A stretch of 5,323 bases of DNA from a bacterium (GTDB lineage Bacteria; ARS69). The DNA lies in the NCBI GenBank assembly GCA_025774865.1, contig JALGZO010000607.1, positions 1 to 5,323 of the forward strand. The letters are read 5' to 3'. Positions 1 through 5,323 of this stretch are shown one piece after another. The notes under the pieces are model-generated. The model was not told where the DNA came from, made no database searches, and saw nothing but the letters and a program-made list of their open reading frames with translations. How positions within the stretch are numbered: position 1 is the first letter of the stretch; each line of letters starts with the position of its first letter. Both the position numbers and the translations under genes were made by a program.

Positions 1-378
1 ACTCGCGACGGCCAGGACGTGTACTCGCGGAAGTTCAAAGCGATCGTGAAGACCTTCGGCTGGATCGCGCGGCTGGTTCGCTTCGCGGACCTCGAAGACC
101 AGGTGGAAGCGTGCCGGCGGGTGTTTGCCAGTGACACCCGGTGGACTGTCGTGCGCGGGAGCGGCCTCGAAGAGGGCGAGAGCCAGGGTTTACCGGTGTG
201 GAGCCGGCACGTGGGAGACCCCATCCTCGAGAGCAACATCACGCGCCGCGTGGACTTTGCCCTGTTCATGGTGGAGGCCCTCGAGAACGACGAGTTGGTC
301 CACGAGGCCCCGGCGATTGTGGGCTGCCGGACGCCCTCGGCGGTCGCACACGCCGCCGCCCTCAAGGGCACGGGGTGA
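1..378 (+). CDS. NAD(P)-binding SDR-like protein, C-terminal part (5' end outside window)
   Basis: The reading frame is open from the first base and ends at TGA 376-378, giving the last 125 residues of a longer protein. The GTG at base 19 is an internal codon and not a likely start. The text resembles the C-terminal half of atypical short-chain dehydrogenases of the NAD(P)H-binding (PF13460-like, YwnB / biliverdin-reductase-B-like) group. A 'WTVVRGSGL' segment (about residues 48-56) fits the strand that usually reads 'xTxLRPxxL' after the Rossmann core. It is followed by 'RRVDFALFMVEAL' (about residues 82-94), the late helix of this family, and 'APAIVG' near the end. The nucleotide-binding glycine motif would lie upstream, so cofactor use cannot be verified here. 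The substrate is unknown. The gene converges on the propeller gene at 405-1895 with only 26 bases between the stops and no visible terminator. The family call is from remembered sequence patterns. Confidence 0.78.
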   Translation, partial: TRDGQDVYSRKFKAIVKTFGWIARLVRFADLEDQVEACRRVFASDTRWTVVRGSGLEEGESQGLPVWSRHVGDPILESNITRRVDFALFMVEALENDELVHEAPAIVGCRTPSAVAHAAALKGTG

Positions 379-404
379 TCGCTGCCGGCTGATGTGGTTC
401 CATA

Positions 405-1895
405 TCAACGCACGACCGTCAGCTTCTCGGTGAAAGCCCGACCGGCGCTCGACTCGACTCTCAGGAAGTACACGCCCCCGGGAACGCGCCCGCCCGCGTC
501 GTCGCGACCGTCCCAGGTCACTGCGTTCCCCGAGATGGATTCCTCGAACAGTGTTCGGACCCGCCGCCCCCGAACGTTGTAGATCCGAGCGCGGTTCGGA
601 ACCTCGCCGGGAATCGCGAAGCGAATCCGGGTGGAGTGAAGAAGAGGATTCGGCGACACCTCCAGGTAAGACGCGTCCGATGCGAGTGTCGGCACCGCGG
701 TCGCGCCACCCCCCGATTGCAGCCGCTCGATGAACGGCGCCATGTTCTGTCCCACTTGGAGGCTGCCCACCGCCCAGACGTCGCATTCGCCCACGGCGGC
801 GAGACCCCCGTGCCGTTCGACCGCCGTGGCGCCGGGGACGTCGGGCGGCAGGACGATGCGCCACGCGACCCCGTCCCAGTGATAGAACTTGCCGATCACC
901 GGGACCTGCGCGGCGTGGTCCACCGCCCAGACGTCGTCCGACGCGATGGCGGCGATCTTGTATACCGTGCCCGTGGTCGCCGGGCTCGGCACGACGTTCC
1001 ACTCGGACCCGTCCCAGTGCATGAAGAAGGGACTGGCGCCGTGACCTCCGGCGGCCCAGACGTCGTCGGAGGCGATCGCCGTTACCGCGTAGAGGTTCAC
1101 CTCCGTGATGTCTTCGCTGGGGTTCGGGATGTGGGACCAGCTCGTCCCGTCCCAGTGGTAGGTCAACCCGCGGAAACGACCGTCGGGATTGTTGGTGTTG
1201 TTGTAGCCGCCGACCGCCCAGATGTCGTCGCTGGCGATGCCCACCGCATCGTAGACGTTGTTCTGCCGGTTGTTGGGGCCCGGGGTGATGTATTCGATCA
1301 GCTGAGAACCGTCCCAGTGGACCGTCAGGAGCGGGTTCCCGCTGACGCCGTCCCCAAAACTGTCGGCGATACCGAGGATCCAGACGTCGTCCGGGGCGGC
1401 CCCGACCACGGCATTCGCCGCGCCGTTCCGCGGCCACCCCTGGATGTCCGGCTCGAGCGTGAGCGACTCCCAGTCGCTCCAGCCGGTCCCGTCCCAGAAT
1501 CTGAGGACCTGGTCGTTGCTGAAGGGGCCGGTGTCGCCGCGGCCAGCCAGGAAGAGGTGCGAGGGTCCGACCAGGTCGAACTCGTCGATCCACACCAAGG
1601 GGTAGTCGCCGAACGGGTCGGTGATGGGGAACTCGCTCCACGCCGTGCCGTCCCAGTGGATCAGGCCCAGCGGAATGGCGAACGCGAAGGCGTCGTCCGC
1701 CGATCGGGCTTCGACTTCCGTGACGGCGTTCGTGGCGCCGGCCGGTGGATCCACCTGGTTCCACTCGCCGCAAGTCGGCTGGGCAGCGGCGGCCCGGGCA
1801 AGAACTGCGCCCACGACGATCGTCGCCATCAACACGGACCGGGTGCCTGGGGCGCGCAAAGCGTTCTCGCGCGGGCTCGACTCGGGGGCGTTCAT
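405..1895 (-). CDS. Exported seven-repeat beta-propeller-like protein with C-terminal FlgD-Ig/sorting-type domain
   Basis: This is a 496-residue protein. ATG 1895 is chosen because a strong GGAAGGAG lies 8 bases upstream; a GTG at 1913 in the same frame would overlap that site. Residues 1-38 form a signal peptide with a long polar n-region, a hydrophobic stretch from V21 to about A33, and an Ala-rich cleavage site before Q39. Residues 44-393 hold repeats pairing a 'DDVWAVG' segment with a 'HWDGTxW' segment. HWDG or FWDG starts at residues 80, 133, 193, 247, 293 and 339. DDVW-like segments start at about 67, 112 (degenerate), 169, 223, 277, 320 and 371. The spacing of 43-57 residues suits propeller blades. 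The N-terminal 'EWNQV' and C-terminal 'FIERLQ' look like two halves of one more HWDG unit. Residues 414-496 open with 'SPNPL' and contain 'IYNVRGRRVRTL', 'VTWDGRDDAGGRVPGGVYFLRV' split across strands, and 'KLTVVR', as in FlgD_ig and type IX sorting domains. The expected location is secreted or cell surface. The ligand is unknown, and I see no catalytic motif. Confidence 0.9.
   Translation of the reverse strand: MNAPESSPRENALRAPGTRSVLMATIVVGAVLARAAAAQPTCGEWNQVDPPAGATNAVTEVEARSADDAFAFAIPLGLIHWDGTAWSEFPITDPFGDYPLVWIDEFDLVGPSHLFLAGRGDTGPFSNDQVLRFWDGTGWSDWESLTLEPDIQGWPRNGAANAVVGAAPDDVWILGIADSFGDGVSGNPLLTVHWDGSQLIEYITPGPNNRQNNVYDAVGIASDDIWAVGGYNNTNNPDGRFRGLTYHWDGTSWSHIPNPSEDITEVNLYAVTAIASDDVWAAGGHGASPFFMHWDGSEWNVVPSPATTGTVYKIAAIASDDVWAVDHAAQVPVIGKFYHWDGVAWRIVLPPDVPGATAVERHGGLAAVGECDVWAVGSLQVGQNMAPFIERLQSGGGATAVPTLASDASYLEVSPNPLLHSTRIRFAIPGEVPNRARIYNVRGRRVRTLFEESISGNAVTWDGRDDAGGRVPGGVYFLRVESSAGRAFTEKLTVVR
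871..1658 (-). repeat. Six in-gene copies of an HWDG-encoding DNA repeat
   Basis: The plus-strand string ccgtcccagtg, which encodes HWDG on the minus strand, is exact at 871-881, 1009-1019, 1147-1157, 1309-1319 and 1648-1658. A one-residue variant (FWDG) is at 1489-1498. Start-to-start distances are 138, 138, 162, 180 and 159 bases, all multiples of three, so the repeats stay in frame. A second interleaved repeat, cccagacgtcgtc (DDVW), occurs at 926-938 and 1055-1067, with a one-base variant at 1217-1229 and shorter forms near 772 and 1381. The near-identity at DNA level suggests either recent blade duplication or strong codon constraint in a GC-rich genome. Confidence 0.85.
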
Positions 1896-1903
1896 CGCAA
1901 GGG

Positions 1904-1911
1904 CTCCTTCC
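1904..1911 (-). promoter_or_regulatory. Ribosome binding site of the propeller gene
   Basis: The minus strand reads GGAAGGAG here, followed by eight bases and then ATG 1895. This is a strong Shine-Dalgarno match at good spacing. It decides the start in favour of ATG 1895 over the in-frame GTG 1913. Confidence 0.8.
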
Positions 1912-2008
1912 ACGGAGGAGTTGAACCGTCAGGCGCCAGACCATCTCATGACCGGACGCTCCACAATGAAGACAGACGGCCGGGCGCCCTCGCCAGATAC
2001 AACGACGC

Positions 2009-2024
2009 GGGGTTCGGAAACCCC
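2009..2024 (-). terminator. Weak candidate transcription terminator hairpin after the 588-residue gene
   Basis: GGGGTT and AACCCC form a perfect six-base-pair stem around a four-base loop, starting 15 bases past the stop codon of the upstream minus-strand gene. On the minus strand the hairpin is followed by GCGTCGTTGT and not by a run of T. It is therefore not a classic intrinsic terminator. It might reduce read-through or protect the mRNA 3' end. Confidence 0.3.
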
Positions 2025-2038
2025 TTACTCACACACCC

Positions 2039-3805
2039 CTAGGCGATTTCCAGCCAGGAGAACCAGCGCGGATGGTGCTCCTTGTACCAGTGCAGGACCT
2101 CGCGCACGAGCTTCTTCTTGTCGGCGGGAAGAACCGAATCTTCCACGTCGTCGAGGTGCACGCGCATTCCCCGCTCACCGAAGTGCTCCAGCGCTTCCGA
2201 GCACCAGGTCTTCAGCTCGTTGCGAATTCGCCCCGCGTCCGAGATCTTCACGGGGCGGCTGCGGTAGCACTCGCCGGCGTAGAACCGGTCCAGGAGCGGC
2301 GAAAAGACTCGCCGCGACTCCTCCAAGGACTCGATGAGACGCAGCGACAGACGTACTTCGCGGATACGGCCCCGGCAGGCCGCACGCGTCGTCACCCGGT
2401 AGACGTTGGACCCCAGATCCTCGACGCCCGGCATCCCCGAATAGGGGTCGGTCAGCATGGACGCACTGAGCGCGAGCCCTCGCCACTTCTTGCCGGGGAA
2501 GAGATCGTCGATCGTGAACACCGGCTTTTCCACCGGCATTCCCGCCGCCCGGGCGTGCCGGACGACGTGCTGGTAGGCGGTCACGTCGTCTTCGCTCACT
2601 TCCCTTCCGAGGATTTCCCCGAGGCGGCGGCCAAAGCCCTCTTCATCGGGGTCGAGCTGCATGATCCTCGGCTCGCGCTCATGGGAGGACTCGAACGTCG
2701 AGGTGAAAACGCACATCGAGGTCTGCTGGTGCAGCATGGGATCGAGACTCGCGGCCTGGATGGCCTCGGCCGAGGCGGCGTATCCGTCGCAGAGGAATAG
2801 GTGGGGCGGTCCCACTCCGTCGTCGATGCGTCCCACGAGGTAGGTCGGCGCGTAGGTGCCCGACTCCGTGAACGTGCTCATTCCGCTCGGGAGGTGCCAG
2901 CCGTCTTCCACCACGTGGACCCCGAGCGAACTCCACTCCTCCCACAGGGCACCGAGGCGCTTGACCCGGGAGGGTCCCCGGAGCGTCCAGACGTGGATGT
3001 TCTCCAGGGGTATCCCGGGATAAGTCTCGCGGATCGCTTCGAGGATCGTCGCTCGCGGTGTGAGGTACGTCGCCAGAACGGAGTTGCGCTCCGAGGTGCG
3101 GATCACTTCGAGCGGCAGGCAGAGGCTCCCCGTGTATCCCTCGTAGGGAAGCGACACGCTGAGCGGTTGATCGAAGAGGTGGAGCACGCACATCGGTCCG
3201 GTCTCCGCCCCGTTGGCGAAACGGGAAGTGTTCTCGAGCGTGTCGACCGCCGCCCCCCAGATCGTGATCCCCTCCTCGCGCGTCTCGTTCCAGAAGTCGT
3301 CCCATTCGTAGAAAGCGTCGTTGATCAGGCGGTGAACGCGTGCCTCCACGAATTTCGCGACCTCGGGCCGGCCGTACACCCGACCGAAACCGAGCAGCGG
3401 ATTCGAGCCCATCTCGGGGGTCTCCCCCGCCTTCGGCATCAACCCCTCGCCGAGGCTCACCATGACCGCGTGGTTCTCCGGGAGGTTCCGGGTGAGGTAC
3501 CAGAGGGCCTCGCTCATGGCGTAGGCGGATATGGCGTCCGCCTCCTTCTTCACGCGGTTCACCTCGGACTTCGCGGCGCCCTTCCCCTCGCCGAAGCGTC
3601 CGAAGAGGCGGGTCCCGAGAGCTGTCACCGCCGTCGCGACCATCAAGGATTTCTCCAGCGACGAGCCGACGAACGATCCGCCCGCGTCGGGCTCCCCGTT
3701 GATCCAGCTCTCCTCGACGTCCTCGAGCCACACGTGGAACCGCCCGAGCACGGCTCCGGTGTCGTAGACCCACTGCGCGATTACGTCCTTGCGATCGATG
3801 CTCAT
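2039..3805 (-). CDS. Unassigned 588-residue soluble cytoplasmic protein
   Basis: I do not recognise the family. ATG 3805 (protein starting MSIDRKDV) is preferred because GAGGGG lies just upstream; in-frame TTG 3817 and GTG 3808 are weaker alternatives. The stop is TAG at 2039-2041. There is no signal peptide and no clear membrane helix. Seven or more cysteines are scattered along the chain (206, 229, 339, 365, 477, 513, 535), which fits a cytoplasmic location. Residues 1-115 look mainly helical, with a short charged stretch around 70-90. Residues 116-147 are Gly/Pro-rich ('SLGEGLMPKAG', 'NPLLGFGRVYGRP'). Residues 203-340 look alpha/beta, with strand-like 'MCVLHLF', 'IHVWTLRG' (270-277), 'GVHVVEDGW' (295-303) and 'PHLFLCDGY' (334-342). 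Residues 376-415 are acidic and charged. Residues 429-457 contain 'FTIDDLFPGKKW' and 'ASMLTDPYSGMP'. The C-terminus is helical and rich in Trp and His ('WYKEHHPRWFSW'). The coding frame is intact and long. The gene is divergent from the lipoprotein gene and 143 bases upstream of the propeller gene. No function is proposed. Confidence 0.85.
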   Translation of the reverse strand: MSIDRKDVIAQWVYDTGAVLGRFHVWLEDVEESWINGEPDAGGSFVGSSLEKSLMVATAVTALGTRLFGRFGEGKGAAKSEVNRVKKEADAISAYAMSEALWYLTRNLPENHAVMVSLGEGLMPKAGETPEMGSNPLLGFGRVYGRPEVAKFVEARVHRLINDAFYEWDDFWNETREEGITIWGAAVDTLENTSRFANGAETGPMCVLHLFDQPLSVSLPYEGYTGSLCLPLEVIRTSERNSVLATYLTPRATILEAIRETYPGIPLENIHVWTLRGPSRVKRLGALWEEWSSLGVHVVEDGWHLPSGMSTFTESGTYAPTYLVGRIDDGVGPPHLFLCDGYAASAEAIQAASLDPMLHQQTSMCVFTSTFESSHEREPRIMQLDPDEEGFGRRLGEILGREVSEDDVTAYQHVVRHARAAGMPVEKPVFTIDDLFPGKKWRGLALSASMLTDPYSGMPGVEDLGSNVYRVTTRAACRGRIREVRLSLRLIESLEESRRVFSPLLDRFYAGECYRSRPVKISDAGRIRNELKTWCSEALEHFGERGMRVHLDDVEDSVLPADKKKLVREVLHWYKEHHPRWFSWLEIA

Positions 3806-3809
3806 CACA

Positions 3810-3815
3810 CCCCTC
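3810..3815 (-). promoter_or_regulatory. Ribosome binding site of the 588-residue gene
   Basis: The minus strand reads GAGGGG, then four bases (TGTG), then ATG 3805. The GAGG core lies six bases from the ATG, an acceptable spacing. It supports ATG 3805 over TTG 3817, which would place the site inside the coding sequence. Confidence 0.6.
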
Positions 3816-3839
3816 AACTGCTATACGCCCGGGCAGATT

Positions 3840-3882
3840 GTACAGCGAAAACCTCATACCCGCTCCTGCAGGCATTCTGTAC
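3840..3882. repeat. Spaced inverted repeat GTACAG / CTGTAC in the divergent region
   Basis: GTACAG at 3840-3845 is mirrored by CTGTAC at 3877-3882, with 31 bases between the arms. Allowing one mismatch, the arms extend to 7 of 8 bases (3838-3845 against 3877-3884). The pair roughly straddles the centre of the divergent region, as an operator could. Arms of six bases at this spacing can easily arise by chance, so this is only a candidate. Confidence 0.25.
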
Positions 3883-3898
3883 CATTGGAGCAGCCAGC

Positions 3899-3904
3899 GA
3901 GGTG
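3899..3904 (+). promoter_or_regulatory. Ribosome binding site of the lipoprotein gene
   Basis: GAGGTG is followed by five bases and then ATG 3910. It selects the MRLSRPM start, which puts a lipoprotein signal peptide at the N-terminus. The in-frame start at 3838 would add 24 residues ahead of it and bury the signal. Confidence 0.75.
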
Positions 3905-3909
3905 ACATC

Positions 3910-5160
3910 ATGAGACTTTCACGGCCCATGCGCCAGACGCTCGTCGGGATCGCCGCAATCGCGGCCGGCTGCTCCTCGGAAACCGGCCCGACCTCCCCGG
4001 ACGGGGGATCGATGGGCGATGGCACGATCGACCCGAGCGATTCGGCCTTCCTCGTAACCCTGGAAGACCATACCGATCCGAACCGGCCCATCCGCGTCGA
4101 CCTGGTCGGGGAGAATCTCGCAATCGATGTCGACGAGGAGACCATCTCGGTCGACGTGTCCGTCGTGAACCGCGGCGCCGATCCTCTCGTCGCTCCGGTT
4201 CTCGTGAGGATCGGAGCCTTCCGACCGGCCACGGTCACGCTGCTCAACCCCGACGTCGTCGAGATCCCGGGACCGCGGCCCCCCTCCGGACCGCCGCCGC
4301 TCCCTTACGGCTTCGACTACTCCGATCACCTCGGGGACGACGGAGTGCTCGACACGGGCGAAGCCTCCGGCCCGAAGACGTGGGTGTTTCACGATCCCGG
4401 ACTCGGCGCGTTCTCGTTCGCGGCGCGGGTGGATTCCGGGACCGAGCCGACGCTTCGTCCGTACGTCGGCGGGGTCGTGTACCACGACGCGAACCGCAAC
4501 GGACGGCGAGACCGCGACGAAGGGCCGGGAATGGGAGCGGTCGAAGTCGCCGGACCGAACGGAACCGGCGGAATCGGCTTCGTAGGCTCGTCCGGCCGAT
4601 GGTTTGTCCCGGTCGAGGTTCCCGGTCTGCATCGAGTCAGGTACTTCGATCCGACCGACGGTCCGCAAGAATGGATCGCGACGACTCCGAACCCGATCGA
4701 GGTCGTTCTTCCGCCGGATCCGAAAGGGGATCCTCTGAGCTTCGGTGGCGCCGACTTCGGCGTTGCCCTGCGGAGATTCGGAAGTGATCCCGTTCCGGTG
4801 GTGATGACGGAACGGCGCCCGGACGAGATCGCGCAGGACCCCTACCGCCTGATCGAAGTCGCACTCCGGGGTGACGTGCTCGTGCTCCACGTCCAGTACT
4901 CGGGCGGCTGCCGGCCGGATCACCCGCTCGTTCTCTATGCCTCGGGCGATTTCAGGGAATCGAATCCCGTCCAGACGTGGATGCTCCTCGCCCATGACGA
5001 CCTGGGCGATCCTTGCGAGGCGATCATCGATCGGAACGTCGTCTTCGACCTCGACCCGGTCCGCCAATCGTACGTCGACGCGTACGGCGAGCCCGGCGTC
5101 GTGATTCTGCACTTCCTCGATTTCATGGGGAATCGGCACACGTTCGAGTTCGGACCGTAG
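3910..5160 (+). CDS. Lipoprotein with Ig-like region, SdrD-B-like calcium-loop domain and Cys/His C-terminal domain
   Basis: This is a 416-residue protein. Residues 1-20 form a lipoprotein signal (basic MRLSRPMRQ, hydrophobic LVGIAAIAAG) with C21 as the acylated cysteine. The -3 residue is Ala, not the usual Leu, so the lipobox is slightly atypical. A Ser/Gly/Pro-rich tether follows to about residue 48. Residues about 50-115 look like a beta-sandwich containing 'VSVVNRG' (83-89). A Pro-rich linker then leads to 'YGFDYSDHLGDDGVLDTGE', reminiscent of secreted proteins from uncultured bacteria. Residues about 183-288 resemble the SdrD B-like module: 'GVVYHDANRNGRRDRDEG' carries an EF-hand-type calcium loop with D193, N195, N197, D201 and E204. 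Residues about 293-416 form a further beta-rich domain with 'YSGGC' (C334), H338, H362 and 'DPCEA' (C369). The expected location is lipid-anchored in the envelope, facing the periplasm or the surface. No catalytic motif is seen. A binding or structural role is inference. Confidence 0.88.
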   Translation: MRLSRPMRQTLVGIAAIAAGCSSETGPTSPDGGSMGDGTIDPSDSAFLVTLEDHTDPNRPIRVDLVGENLAIDVDEETISVDVSVVNRGADPLVAPVLVRIGAFRPATVTLLNPDVVEIPGPRPPSGPPPLPYGFDYSDHLGDDGVLDTGEASGPKTWVFHDPGLGAFSFAARVDSGTEPTLRPYVGGVVYHDANRNGRRDRDEGPGMGAVEVAGPNGTGGIGFVGSSGRWFVPVEVPGLHRVRYFDPTDGPQEWIATTPNPIEVVLPPDPKGDPLSFGGADFGVALRRFGSDPVPVVMTERRPDEIAQDPYRLIEVALRGDVLVLHVQYSGGCRPDHPLVLYASGDFRESNPVQTWMLLAHDDLGDPCEAIIDRNVVFDLDPVRQSYVDAYGEPGVVILHFLDFMGNRHTFEFGP

Positions 5161-5213
5161 AAGCAGGATTCGCTCGCGATTGTTGGGGCGCTGTTACTCA
5201 GAACACGGCGCGG

Positions 5214-5323
5214 ATGATGATGACGCGAACCGACGCTGCACTCGGCGCAATGATCTTGGCGTCCATGTTCCTGTTCGCGGTCGGCCTCGTCTCTCCACTC
5301 ACCCCTTCGGAGGGCTGCCCTTC
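5214..5323 (+). CDS. Start of a putative exported or membrane-anchored protein, truncated by the window end
   Basis: An open frame of 36 codons begins with three consecutive ATG codons (5214, 5217, 5220) and runs off the window. It reads MMMTRTDAALGAMILASMF and then FAVGLVSPLTPSEGCP. This is a short polar start with one Arg, a hydrophobic stretch of about 16 residues, and then a polar turn, as in a signal peptide or signal anchor. A Cys follows some residues after the hydrophobic core, but no clear lipobox is present. No good Shine-Dalgarno sequence precedes it, which lowers confidence. It begins 53 bases after the lipoprotein stop with no terminator in between, so the two could be co-transcribed. 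Confidence 0.42.
   Translation, partial: MMMTRTDAALGAMILASMFLFAVGLVSPLTPSEGCP

Larger units (their letters stand above)
1896..2038 (-). promoter_or_regulatory. Intergenic gap upstream of the propeller gene; promoter presumed, not located
   Basis: These 143 bases separate the stop of the 588-residue gene from the start of the propeller gene on the same strand. The region is long enough for a promoter, but I find no convincing -35/-10 pair. It contains the ribosome binding site at 1904-1911, a GGGCGCCC palindrome at 1982-1989 and the hairpin at 2009-2024. Independent transcription of the two genes is plausible but unproven. Confidence 0.35.
3806..3909. promoter_or_regulatory. Divergent intergenic region with presumed back-to-back promoters
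   Basis: These 104 bases lie between the start codons of two divergently transcribed genes, so promoters for both must lie here or inside the coding regions. It is visibly less GC-rich than the flanking genes. On the minus strand TACAAT (plus-strand ATTGTA, 3837-3842) is one base from the consensus -10 box, but no good -35 box sits 16-18 bases upstream. On the plus strand TACCAT (3880-3885) is a weak -10-like match. A perfect palindrome CCTGCAGG lies at 3865-3872. Promoter positions are therefore only suggestive. Confidence 0.45.

Noticed and set aside
871-1658. Regularly spaced short repeats as a possible CRISPR array
   Set aside because: The repeats are only 11 bases, in frame, spaced 138-180 bases apart and encode a protein motif inside an intact gene.
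405-1913. GTG at 1913 as start of the propeller gene
   Set aside because: It would overlap the strong GGAAGGAG, which is ideally spaced for ATG 1895, and it would lengthen an already long polar n-region.
190-1944. Long minus-strand open frame (584 codons) overlapping the propeller gene in another frame
   Set aside because: It is rich in Arg, Gly and Pro with no domain pattern, and its last part runs antisense through the SDR-like gene. The overlapping frame has a signal peptide, repeats and a strong ribosome binding site. This is a high-GC shadow frame.
1982-1989. GGGCGCCC palindrome as an operator
   Set aside because: It is an eight-base GC-only palindrome in a GC-rich region, expected by chance and without a supporting second site.
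636-2042. Plus-strand open frame of 468 codons antisense to the propeller gene
   Set aside because: The composition is dominated by Arg, Asp, Val and Pro, as expected from antisense reading of GC-rich codons. Its apparent repeats (DVV, PVP) simply mirror the DDVW and HWDG repeats of the real gene.
2801-3913. Plus-strand open frame of 370 codons antisense to the 588-residue gene
   Set aside because: It is an antisense shadow with no ribosome binding site or recognisable motif, and it overlaps the divergent promoter region and the lipoprotein start.
2679-4247. Minus-strand open frame of 522 codons spanning the divergent region
   Set aside because: It crosses the intergenic region and overlaps two well-supported genes in wrong frames. 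It shows Arg/Gly-rich low-complexity text with no start signal.
3919-5139. Minus-strand open frame of 406 codons antisense to the lipoprotein gene
   Set aside because: It is Arg/Asp/Val-rich shadow text. The plus-strand frame has a lipoprotein signal, a calcium loop and a proper ribosome binding site.
1-5323. A defence, toxin-antitoxin, secondary-metabolite or mobile-element system
   Set aside because: No nuclease, transposase, integrase, helicase, ATPase, small toxin pair or biosynthetic enzyme motif was found. The complete genes are two envelope proteins and one unassigned protein with no evident joint function.

Overview
The window is a GC-rich bacterial chromosomal segment (roughly 60-65% GC by eye). 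It holds three complete protein genes and two genes cut by the window edges. I see no rRNA, tRNA, CRISPR array, transposase, integrase or phage gene. The propeller protein ends in a FlgD-Ig / Por-secretion-like C-terminal domain. The lipoprotein carries an SdrD-B-like calcium-loop domain. Together with the high GC, these suggest a member of the FCB superphylum or a neighbouring uncultured phylum (Eisenbacteria, Krumholzibacteriota or Gemmatimonadota type). This placement is inference from protein style only.

Layout. Positions 1-378 (+) are the C-terminal end of an atypical short-chain dehydrogenase/reductase-like NAD(P)-binding protein. It converges, with a 26-base gap, on 405-1895 (-), a 496-residue exported protein. 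That protein has a signal peptide, seven repeats of a DDVWAVG...HWDGTxW pattern (probably a seven-bladed beta-propeller) and a terminal FlgD-Ig-like sorting/anchoring domain. Upstream of it, after a 143-base gap, lies 2039-3805 (-), a 588-residue cytoplasmic protein that I cannot assign to any family. A 104-base divergent intergenic region (3806-3909) separates it from 3910-5160 (+), a 416-residue lipoprotein with an SdrD-B-like module and a C-terminal domain bearing a Cys/His quartet. At 5214 a further signal-peptide-like ORF begins and runs off the window.

How the genes relate. Two or three of the products are envelope or secreted proteins, and one is a soluble cytoplasmic protein. Nothing ties them into one pathway. 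The only shared control that looks plausible is the divergent promoter region between the 588-residue gene and the lipoprotein gene. I find no convincing evidence for a defence system, biosynthetic cluster or mobile element. The most worthwhile leads are the unassigned 588-residue protein, the closed-ring architecture of the propeller protein with exactly two cysteines placed to clamp it, and the possible CHHC site in the lipoprotein.
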